Part shown: positions 57,495 through 64,000 of the stretch, piece by piece | How positions within the stretch are numbered: the stretch's first letter is position 1 | Layout of the letters: each line of letters opens with the position of its first letter | NCBI RefSeq assembly: GCF_003610785.1 | Contig: NZ_RAQQ01000004.1 | Location: forward strand, 124,001 to 188,000 | Origin: Micromonospora globbae | GTDB lineage: Bacteria; Actinomycetota; Actinomycetes; Mycobacteriales; Micromonosporaceae | Length of the DNA: 64,000 bases | Reading direction: 5' to 3' | Notes under the pieces: model-generated | Databases searched by the model: none | What the model saw: the letters and a program-made list of their open reading frames with translations, nothing else | Told to the model about the DNA's origin: nothing | Translations under genes and position numbers: made by a program

Positions 57495-58580
57495 ATGGTC
57501 GCGACTATCCGGTACGAGGACATCGTCAAGGTTCCCAAGGCGCTGCTGCACGACCACCTCGACGGTGGCCTGCGTCCCGCGACGATCGTCCAGCTCGCCG
57601 AGGAGGTGGGCCACGAGCTGCCCACCACGGATCCCGACGAGCTGGGACGCTGGTTCGTGGCGGCGGCCGATTCCGGCTCGCTGGAGCGCTACCTCGAGAC
57701 GTTCGCGCACACCGTCGCCGTCATGCAGACCGCGTCGGCGCTGCGCCGGGTGGCCGCGGAGTGCGCGCTCGACCTGGCCGCCGACGGGGTGGTCTACGCC
57801 GAGGTGCGCTTCGCTCCCGAACAGCACCTGGAGCGGGACCTCACCCTCGACGAGGTGGTCGAGGCGGTGCTCGCCGGTTTCGAGGAGGGCAGCGCCCAGG
57901 CGGCGGCGGCTGGCATGCCGATCCGGGTGGGCACGCTGCTCACCGCGATGCGGCACGCCGCCCGTTCGCAGGAGATCGCCGAGCTGGCCGTGCGGCACCG
58001 GGACGCCGGCGTGGTGGGCTTCGACATCGCCGGCGCGGAGGCCGGCTTCCCGCCCACCCGTCACCTGGACGCCTTCGAGTACCTCCAGCGGGAGAACTTC
58101 CACTTCACCATCCACGCGGGGGAGGCGTTCGGGCTGCCGTCGATCTGGCAGGCGATCCAGTGGTGCGGCGCGGACCGGCTGGGCCACGGGGTGCGGATCG
58201 TCGACGACATCAGCACCGAGGGGCCGAAGCCGGTGCTCGGCCGGCTGGCGGCGTACGTGCGCGACAAGCGGATCCCCCTGGAACTCTGCCCGTCGTCGAA
58301 CGTGCAGACCGGCGCCGCGCCGTCGATCGCCGAACACCCGATCGGGCTGCTGCGCGACCTGCGCTTCCGGGTGACGGTGAACACCGACAACCGCCTGATG
58401 AGCGGCACCTCGATGTCGCGGGAGATGGCGCTGCTCGCCGACGCGTTCGGTTACGGCTGGGCCGAGCTGCGCTGGTTCACCATCAACGCGATGAAGAGCG
58501 CGTTCATCCCGTTCGACGAGCGGCTGCGGATCATCGACGAGGTGATCAAGCCGGGCTACGCCCCGCTCGTGGGGGACTGA
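57495..58580 (+). CDS. add: Adenosine deaminase
   Basis: A 361-residue zinc TIM-barrel enzyme turning adenosine into inosine. Zinc and catalytic motifs: [12 protein letters not shown] (HxH, where most adenosine deaminases read HxHLDG), [12 protein letters not shown] (His, Glu), GHGVRIVDD and [16 protein letters not shown] (Asp). ATG 57495 has TAGGGT six bases upstream (leaderless type). It adds purine salvage to the nearby pyrimidine salvage genes. Confidence 0.95.
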   Translation: MVATIRYEDIVKVPKALLHDHLDGGLRPATIVQLAEEVGHELPTTDPDELGRWFVAAADSGSLERYLETFAHTVAVMQTASALRRVAAECALDLAADGVVYAEVRFAPEQHLERDLTLDEVVEAVLAGFEEGSAQAAAAGMPIRVGTLLTAMRHAARSQEIAELAVRHRDAGVVGFDIAGAEAGFPPTRHLDAFEYLQRENFHFTIHAGEAFGLPSIWQAIQWCGADRLGHGVRIVDDISTEGPKPVLGRLAAYVRDKRIPLELCPSSNVQTGAAPSIAEHPIGLLRDLRFRVTVNTDNRLMSGTSMSREMALLADAFGYGWAELRWFTINAMKSAFIPFDERLRIIDEVIKPGYAPLVGD

Positions 58581-59186
58581 TCAGCGGCGCACCGGGTGGC
58601 CGGCGAGCAGGCCCGCCACCCGGTGCAGCACCTCGCGTCCCCGGGCCGCCTCCGCGCCGAGCCCGGTCTGCCGGCGCAGCACCGCCGGCTCGGAGCGCAG
58701 CAGCGCCACGCCCCGGCGCAGCAGGACGCCGGGCGCCTTCCGTTGCTCGGAGAGGTCGCGCGCCAGGCGGCGGAGGAACGTCGCGCCGCGGGGCCGGCGC
58801 AGCGCGTACGCCCCGGCGAGGAAGCCGCGGCGGCGGCACTCGGCGACGATGTCAGCGGCGAAAATCCCTTCGGCCACAAAAAGTGGCGATCCGGCTATGT
58901 CAAATGTCCGGGTGGCCACTCGTCGATCCGCGCCGATCGCATATACGGGCACTTCGGCCCGCCCCTCCTGGGCCAGTCGGGCAATGGTCTCCACGGCCGC
59001 CTCGGCATCCCAGGACAGGGGCGACTCCCAGTCCACCTGCCCGTCGCGACGCGGCAACGTAGGGTCATCGCCGTCCTTGTAGAAATCGTCGAGGCAGAGC
59101 ACCGGAAGTCCGGTTCGCTGGGCTATGTACGACTTTCCGGAGCCCGACGGCCCCGCGAGCAGGATCACGCGGTAGGGGTGGCTCAT
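58581..59186 (-). CDS. Uridine kinase-like P-loop kinase
   Basis: A 201-residue P-loop protein: VILLAGPSGSGKSYIAQRTGL (Walker A, residues 8-17 region), LCLDDFYKDGDDPTLPRRDGQVDWESPLSWD (uridine-kinase substrate region) and VAEGIFAADIVAECRRRGF. This fits the uridine kinase/phosphoribulokinase family, with nucleoside phosphorylation likely given the neighbourhood. ATG 59186 is used. Its 3' end abuts the add stop with no gap, in convergent orientation. Confidence 0.85.
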   Translation of the reverse strand: MSHPYRVILLAGPSGSGKSYIAQRTGLPVLCLDDFYKDGDDPTLPRRDGQVDWESPLSWDAEAAVETIARLAQEGRAEVPVYAIGADRRVATRTFDIAGSPLFVAEGIFAADIVAECRRRGFLAGAYALRRPRGATFLRRLARDLSEQRKAPGVLLRRGVALLRSEPAVLRRQTGLGAEAARGREVLHRVAGLLAGHPVRR

Positions 59187-59379
59187 TACGTGCTGTTACT
59201 CCGACCAGACAGTGTGCAATCAAAACGCTTCAACATCCCATCACACCATCTGCGCCTGCCAACCTGGACTTTCTCTTTGCCGGACGGCGTGATGGAATCT
59301 CGGGGGTCCGACCCGCCGGGTCGGTCGCTGGGCGTTGCCCGGGGCAACGCGCGAACGCTGTGATCGCGAGGGCGGTGAC

Positions 59380-62300
59380 GTGAGCAAACGGCCACAGGCG
59401 GCGGGCTCCTTCCTGTCGCGGCTGCGCCAGCCGGCCAGCCGGCTCAGGGACATGCCGATCTGGTCCAAGCTCGGTCTCATCATGATCGTGCCGACCATCG
59501 CCACGGTCGTGGTGGGCACCAACGGCCTGGTCGACCACCTTGAGACACTCAACAATGCCAACCGGGCCGGTGACCTCGCCAATCTCTCGGGCTACTCCGG
59601 TGACCTGATCGACACCCTCCAGGACGAGCGCACCACGGCCGTGTTGCTGCTCGTGTCGAAGCAGGGCCAGGCGAGGGCGCAATACCAGGAGGCGTACAAC
59701 CGGGTCAACACCCGGGTGGAGCAGTCGAAGACGCCGTACCTGCGGCAGCGGGGAACCATCAGCGACCTCCCGGCGAGCATGGAGAGCCAGCTCGACGAGA
59801 TCGCCCAGAGCCTGACCGAACTCCCCGGCATCCGCAGCCAGGTCTACAACGGCAAGATGCGGCCCGCCGAGGCGGTCCAGGCGTACGAGGGCCTCATCAG
59901 CGACCTCCTCGCCATCCGCGACTCGGCCACCCAGCTGGCCGGTGACAACGACCTGAGCGACCGGATGCGCGCCGCCGCCGCCGTGGCGCGGGAGAAGGAG
60001 TTCCTCTCCCAGCGCCGGATCGTGGTGCACGAGGCGCTGGCGCGGGGGGAGATGGATCCCGCCCTGCGCACCGAGTACATCTCCAGCGGCACCGGCCAGG
60101 AGCAGGCCGTCCAGAACTTCAAGGCGGTGGCCACCGAGGAGGAGGCCCGCTTCCACGACCAGACCATCGCCGGCGGCGACCGCCGCCAGGCCGAGCAGTA
60201 CCTGGGCTGGATCAACGGCAACACCAGCGGCAAGATGACCGGCGCCCCGTTCGGGCCGGACCAGTGGGACGCGGCCATGGTCGCCAACGCGAAGCTGATC
60301 CGGGCCGTGGAGACGAAGCTCGACGGCGACGTGGTCCGCCGCGCCGAGAACATCCGTTCCGACGTGCAGCGGCAGGTGTTCCTGGAGACGGGCCTGCTGC
60401 TCAGCATGCTGTTGCTGGCCGTCCTCTTCGCGTACCTGGTCGCCCGGTCGATGGCCCGGTCGCTGCGCGAACTGCGCCAGGGCGCCCTCGCCGTCGCGCA
60501 GTACGGGCTGCCGCAGGCCGTGGCCCGTCTGCGGGACCCGCAGGTGAGCAACCAGCTCACGCCGGCGCAGCTGGCCACCCAGATCGCCGAACCGCTGCCG
60601 GTCCGCAGCAAGGACGAGTTCGGCCAGGTGACCGAGGCGTTCAACGCCGTCCACCTGGAGGCCGTCCGCACCGCCGCCGAGCAGGCCGCGCTGCGCGCCT
60701 CCGTCGCGACGATGTTCGTCAACCTGGCCCGCCGGTCGCAGATCCTCGTCGACCGCCTCATCGGGCACCTCGACCGGCTCGAGCGGGGCGAGGAGGACCC
60801 GGACCGCCTCGCCGAGCTGTTCCAGCTCGACCACCTGGCCACCCGGATGCGGCGCAACGACGAGAACCTGCTGGTGCTCGCCGGCGCGGACTCCACCCGC
60901 GTGCAGCGGGAGCCGGCCGCCCTCATCGACGTGCTGCGCGCCGCCCAGTCGGAGGTCGAGCACTACACCCGGATCGAGTTCGGCGTCATCGACCGCGACA
61001 TCGAGATCGCCGCGCACGCCGTCAACGACCTGGTGCACCTGGTCGCCGAGCTGTTCGACAACGCCACGGCGTTCTCGCCGCCGGACTCGCAGGTGCTGGT
61101 CGAGGCCCGCCGGGTCGGCGACCGCGCCTCGCTCTACGTCGAGGACCGCGGCATCGGCATCAGCCCCGACCAGTTGCAGGAACTCAACGAGCGGCTGGCC
61201 ACGCCCCCGCAGGTGGACGTGGCCGTGTCCCGCATGATGGGTCTCGTCGTGGTCGCCCGCCTCGCCTCGCGGCACGGCGTCCGGGTGGAACTGCGCCCCG
61301 GCAACCAGCGGGGCACCGTCGCGGAGGTCACGCTGCCGACGTCGGTGCTCGTGCCCCGTGCCCTCTCCGGGCGGGTGCAGCAGCCGCCGGCGCTGCCCGC
61401 CCCGGCCGGTGGCGCCCCCGGGACCGGCCCGGTGCCGTCCTTCGGCGGGCCCCCGACCGGCCCGGCGCCGACCTTCGGCGCGCTGCCCGCGCTCGGCGTG
61501 CGGCAGAGCGAATCCGGCAACCAGGTCACCCTCGGCGGGCGCCCGTTCGACCCGGCGTCGCCCAACGGCTCGGGCGGCACGCTGCCGGCCGGCCCGTCGC
61601 GCGGCATGCCGGCCTGGTCGGACCTGACCGGTGCCACGGCGGCCAACGGCGCCGGCACGTTCACGCCGCGTCCCGCCAACGGCCAGCCGGTCGACCCGCT
61701 GCCCCAGCGGCGTGCCGGCGACGCCGACCAGCCCGGCGGCCAGTCCCCGGCCATCCCGCGGCAGTTGCCGAGCAGCCCCGAGGCCACCCCGTACTCGCCG
61801 CCGCCCGTCTCCGCGCCGCCGCTGCCACCGGTCTCGGGCGGCCCGGTGTCCGGCTCGCCGGTCTCCGCGCAGCCGTACTCGGGTCCGCCGGTCTCCGCGT
61901 CGCCGTACGCCGGTCCGCCGGTCTCGGCCTCGCCGTACGCGGGCCCGCCGACCTCCGCCTCGCCGTACTCGGCTCCGCCCGTGTCCGGCCAGCCGTACTC
62001 CGCCCCGCCCGTGTCGGGCCAGCCGTACTCGGCACCGCCGGCCGGTGCGCAGCCCTACTCGGCCCCGCCGGCGAGTGGTCAGCCGTACTCGGCGCCGCCG
62101 GCCGCTCAGCCGTACTCGGCGTCGCCGGCGAGCGGCCAGCCGTACCCGGCCGCGCCCGCCGGTGAGCAGGCGTACCCGGCGCCGGCGGCGAACCCGTTGC
62201 CGTCGCGGCCCACGGCGTCGGCTCCGCCGGCCTGGCCGCCGGTCGCCGACGCGGACCGGGAGACGGCGACGCCGGCGGTGCCCGAGCGGCTCGCCGCCGC

Positions 62301-63105
62301 CCTGGACATGACCACCGAGCTTCCGCGGGTGCCGCGGGCCGAGGGCCAGCCGGCCGCGACGCCGGCCCCCGCGCCGGCGCCCACGCCGACGCCCGCCGCG
62401 GCGCAGACCCGGCCCACGCCGGCTCCGCAGGGCCAGAACCAGCAGCGGTACGCGGACGAGACGATGGAGCTGCCGATCTTCCGGGAGCTCGAGTCGGCCT
62501 GGTTCCGCACCCGCCGACCGGGGCCCGAGGAGGCCGGCGCCGCGAAGCCGGCGGCGACGAACGGTGCCCCGACCCAGCAGTTCGCCGCGGTCGACGCCAC
62601 CGGTCACGCCGTCCAGAAGACACCACCCGGGACGACAGGTAACGCACCGATGGCAGACACTCCGACGGCCGCAGGGACGTCGCGGGACAACGGGTCGAAC
62701 GCGAACGGGGGCAGCGGCCTCACCGGCGCCGAGAGACTCCCCAACCGCCGGCCCTCACCGCAGACCAACGGTTGGGAGACCGCCGCCGACGACGGCTGGC
62801 GGGCCGCCTCGGCAGCCAGTGAGGTGCCGGTGCGGGCGACCACCCCGACGGGGCTGCCGAAGCGCACCCCGATGGCGCAGCTGGTTCCCGGCGCGGTCGA
62901 CAAGCCCACCACGTCGGTCCAGCGGCGTACGCCGGAGGGGGTCCGGGGCCTGCTCTCGGCCTACCACCGGGGTGTGCAGCGGGGGCGTAGCCACCCCTCG
63001 GACAGCAATCCGACCAGCCCGGAGGGAACTCCGGGAGGGCAGCAATCCTCGCAGTCTGGCTCAGGCCCAGTGGCCGGGAGCGGGCAGAAGGAGCATGAAG
63101 GATGA
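59380..63105 (+). CDS. Conservon sensor kinase-like protein (CvnA), NIT domain, Pro-rich repeats
   Basis: A 1241-residue membrane protein. First helix at about 31-48; external nitrate/nitrite-sensing (NIT) domain to about 330 ([34 protein letters not shown]); second helix at 331-356; HAMP-like linker; ATPase domain with N box [10 protein letters not shown] near 555 and G box VEDRGIGIS near 586. No typical phospho-accepting His box is evident, as in other CvnA proteins. From about 665 the protein is Pro/Ala-rich, with about ten [14 protein letters not shown] repeats at 829-937. GTG 59380 follows GAGGGCGG. It overlaps the next gene by ATGA. Confidence 0.9.
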   Translation: MSKRPQAAGSFLSRLRQPASRLRDMPIWSKLGLIMIVPTIATVVVGTNGLVDHLETLNNANRAGDLANLSGYSGDLIDTLQDERTTAVLLLVSKQGQARAQYQEAYNRVNTRVEQSKTPYLRQRGTISDLPASMESQLDEIAQSLTELPGIRSQVYNGKMRPAEAVQAYEGLISDLLAIRDSATQLAGDNDLSDRMRAAAAVAREKEFLSQRRIVVHEALARGEMDPALRTEYISSGTGQEQAVQNFKAVATEEEARFHDQTIAGGDRRQAEQYLGWINGNTSGKMTGAPFGPDQWDAAMVANAKLIRAVETKLDGDVVRRAENIRSDVQRQVFLETGLLLSMLLLAVLFAYLVARSMARSLRELRQGALAVAQYGLPQAVARLRDPQVSNQLTPAQLATQIAEPLPVRSKDEFGQVTEAFNAVHLEAVRTAAEQAALRASVATMFVNLARRSQILVDRLIGHLDRLERGEEDPDRLAELFQLDHLATRMRRNDENLLVLAGADSTRVQREPAALIDVLRAAQSEVEHYTRIEFGVIDRDIEIAAHAVNDLVHLVAELFDNATAFSPPDSQVLVEARRVGDRASLYVEDRGIGISPDQLQELNERLATPPQVDVAVSRMMGLVVVARLASRHGVRVELRPGNQRGTVAEVTLPTSVLVPRALSGRVQQPPALPAPAGGAPGTGPVPSFGGPPTGPAPTFGALPALGVRQSESGNQVTLGGRPFDPASPNGSGGTLPAGPSRGMPAWSDLTGATAANGAGTFTPRPANGQPVDPLPQRRAGDADQPGGQSPAIPRQLPSSPEATPYSPPPVSAPPLPPVSGGPVSGSPVSAQPYSGPPVSASPYAGPPVSASPYAGPPTSASPYSAPPVSGQPYSAPPVSGQPYSAPPAGAQPYSAPPASGQPYSAPPAAQPYSASPASGQPYPAAPAGEQAYPAPAANPLPSRPTASAPPAWPPVADADRETATPAVPERLAAALDMTTELPRVPRAEGQPAATPAPAPAPTPTPAAAQTRPTPAPQGQNQQRYADETMELPIFRELESAWFRTRRPGPEEAGAAKPAATNGAPTQQFAAVDATGHAVQKTPPGTTGNAPMADTPTAAGTSRDNGSNANGGSGLTGAERLPNRRPSPQTNGWETAADDGWRAASAASEVPVRATTPTGLPKRTPMAQLVPGAVDKPTTSVQRRTPEGVRGLLSAYHRGVQRGRSHPSDSNPTSPEGTPGGQQSSQSGSGPVAGSGQKEHEG

Positions 63106-63506
63106 CTACTACGCAGGATCTCGGTTGGCTCCTCGCCAACTTCGCCGACCGGGTACCGGGGGTCGCGCACGCGGTCGCCGTCTCCGCGGACGGCCTGCTC
63201 CTCGCGGCGTCACGGGATCTCCCGCGTGACCGTGCCGACCAGTTGGCCGCCATCGCGTCCGGTCTGGTCAGCCTCACCCAGGGCGCGGCCCGCTGCTTCG
63301 AGGGAGGCGCGGTGCTGCAGACGGTCGTGGAGATGGACAATGGCTTCCTGTTCCTGATGTCCATCTCGGACGGCTCGTCCTTCGCGGTCCTGGCCGCCCG
63401 GAGCTGCGACGTCGGGCAGGTCGGCTACGAGATGGCGCTGCTCGTCGACCGGGTGGGCGACGCGCTGACGCCCCAGCCGCGCGCCGCCGCGGGAATGCTG
63501 GGCTGA
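63102..63506 (+). CDS. Roadblock/LC7 protein (CvnB)
   Basis: A 134-residue Roadblock/LC7-fold protein: [60 protein letters not shown], then [44 protein letters not shown]. Such proteins act as regulators of the conservon GTPase. ATG 63102 overlaps the kinase stop by ATGA. Confidence 0.94.
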   Translation: MTTTQDLGWLLANFADRVPGVAHAVAVSADGLLLAASRDLPRDRADQLAAIASGLVSLTQGAARCFEGGAVLQTVVEMDNGFLFLMSISDGSSFAVLAARSCDVGQVGYEMALLVDRVGDALTPQPRAAAGMLG

Positions 63507-63601
63507 CGCCCTGCTGACCCAGGTCGGCAAGGCGGTTACGACGACAACAGACGGGCTCCCTGGTGGAGCCGGTGCCGGGTACGAAGGAGGTGAGCGGCGA
63601 C

Positions 63602-63979
63602 ATGGCCGATCGTGATGAACCGACCGGCGCGTTGGTCCGTCCATACGCCGTGACCCGCGGTCGTACCCGTCCTCGACTCGACATCGCGCTGGAGGCGCTC
63701 GTCGAGACGACGGTGCGCGGCCGGGCCGCTGCCAACGGCAGTGGTGGAGGGGGCCGCGAGCACCAGTACATCGCCGCGCTGTGTGACGGACGCGTCCAGT
63801 CGCTCGCCGAGATCGCGGCGCGGATGCAGCTCCCGCTCGGTGTGGCCCGGGTGCTCATCGCCGACATGGCGACGGACGGCCTGGTCGCGGTCCATGAGCC
63901 GACCATTCTGGACGACTCGAACGACGCGGTGGGCACTGAACTGCTGGAGAGGGTGCTGAGTGGACTTCGCAGGCTCTGA
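63602..63979 (+). CDS. DUF742 protein (CvnC)
   Basis: A 125-residue winged-helix DUF742 protein: GALVRPYAVTRGRTRPRLDIALEALVETT, then CDGRVQSLAEIAARMQLPLGVARVLIADMATDGLVAVHEP. It is the third member of Cvn conservons. ATG 63602 lies eleven bases after AAGGAGG. GTG 63563 would lengthen it by 13 residues. The 3' end overlaps the start of the next gene by 20 bp. Confidence 0.92.
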   Translation: MADRDEPTGALVRPYAVTRGRTRPRLDIALEALVETTVRGRAAANGSGGGGREHQYIAALCDGRVQSLAEIAARMQLPLGVARVLIADMATDGLVAVHEPTILDDSNDAVGTELLERVLSGLRRL

Positions 63980-64000
63980 CATGTCGCACCGCCCGCCGAC
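63960..64000 (+). CDS. Start of conservon GTPase (CvnD), cut by window end
   Basis: GTG 63960 opens MDFAGSDMSHRPP in a frame different from the DUF742 gene and stays open to the window end. CvnD proteins usually begin MDFxSS and come fourth in a conservon, with this kind of overlap. GGAGAGGG lies seven bases upstream. Only 13 codons are visible, so the call rests on position and the first residues. Confidence 0.55.
   Translation, partial: MDFAGSDMSHRPP

Noticed and set aside
58850..59260. Slightly AT-richer stretch as horizontally acquired DNA
   Set aside because: It covers the start of the kinase-like gene and the conservon promoter. Codon use stays normal and no mobile gene is near.
59230..62607. 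1125-codon open frame opposite the conservon kinase
   Set aside because: The translation is Arg/Gly/Val/His-rich shadow sequence. The plus strand has NIT and ATPase motifs.

Overview
The window is high-GC actinobacterial chromosome. Gene content and order point to Micromonosporaceae (Micromonospora or a close relative). The evidence is strong G/C third-position bias, frequent GTG starts, many starts that look leaderless, the glmU-prs-rplY-pth and metG-tatD-rsmA-ispE neighbourhoods, actinobacterial families such as DUF4383, DUF4272 and F420/PPOX proteins, and a Cvn-type conservon. Most of it is housekeeping or ordinary accessory metabolism. I see no prophage, transposase, CRISPR array or secondary-metabolite cluster.

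Layout. 1-1.3 kb: a 4'-phosphopantetheinyl transferase cut by the window edge, a small Cys-rich actinobacterial protein, two families of short tandem repeats, and a folded RNA-like stretch ending in a good terminator. 1.3-14.1 kb: protein O-mannosyltransferase diverging from rsmI, a membrane protein, metG, a frameshifted alpha/beta hydrolase, an unrecognised 405-aa protein, then tatD, rsmA, ispE and an ABC-F ATPase. 14.2-18.4 kb: twin DUF4383 membrane proteins around a perfect 22-bp inverted repeat, an acyl desaturase followed by a TetR regulator, and an HTH protein abutting tRNA-Gln(TTG). 18.5-26.2 kb: glmU, prs, rplY, pth, then the sulfate-activation set cysQ-cysD-cysN. 26.2-34.5 kb: TPR protein, galE-galK, a soluble CorC-like CBS protein, trpS, a 2H phosphoesterase, BrkB and GntR. 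34.6-43.4 kb: a maltodextrin locus (GH13 glucosidase, LacI regulator, malEFG, GH13 cyclomaltodextrinase type) with LacI-type palindromes in both intergenic regions. 43.4-45.6 kb: a TetR regulator diverging from a membrane protein with paired operator-like sites. 45.7-58.6 kb: a BMP-type nucleoside importer (lipoprotein, ATPase, two permeases) followed by cytidine deaminase, thymidine phosphorylase and, further on, adenosine deaminase, forming a nucleoside uptake and salvage region. An RlmA-type 23S rRNA methyltransferase and a MarR/FMN-reductase pair lie between. 59.4-64 kb: a Cvn conservon (sensor kinase, roadblock protein, DUF742 protein, start of the GTPase).

The most unusual signal is a set of very short ORFs stitched to the starts of real genes. 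Two identical 27-codon ORFs, encoded by a perfect 80-bp tandem duplication, lie between the nucleoside-transport ATPase and permease, and every junction is an ATGA overlap. A 9-codon ORF with the same MSER beginning overlaps cysD by ATGA. A 23-codon ORF overlaps ispE by GTGA. A 20-codon ORF sits one base upstream of the rRNA methyltransferase. The last two also carry a -10 hexamer at leaderless spacing. These look like leader ORFs that couple or gate translation. I can show the arrangement but not the function.

All calls are by reading the sequence. No database search was possible, so family names rest on motifs and context.
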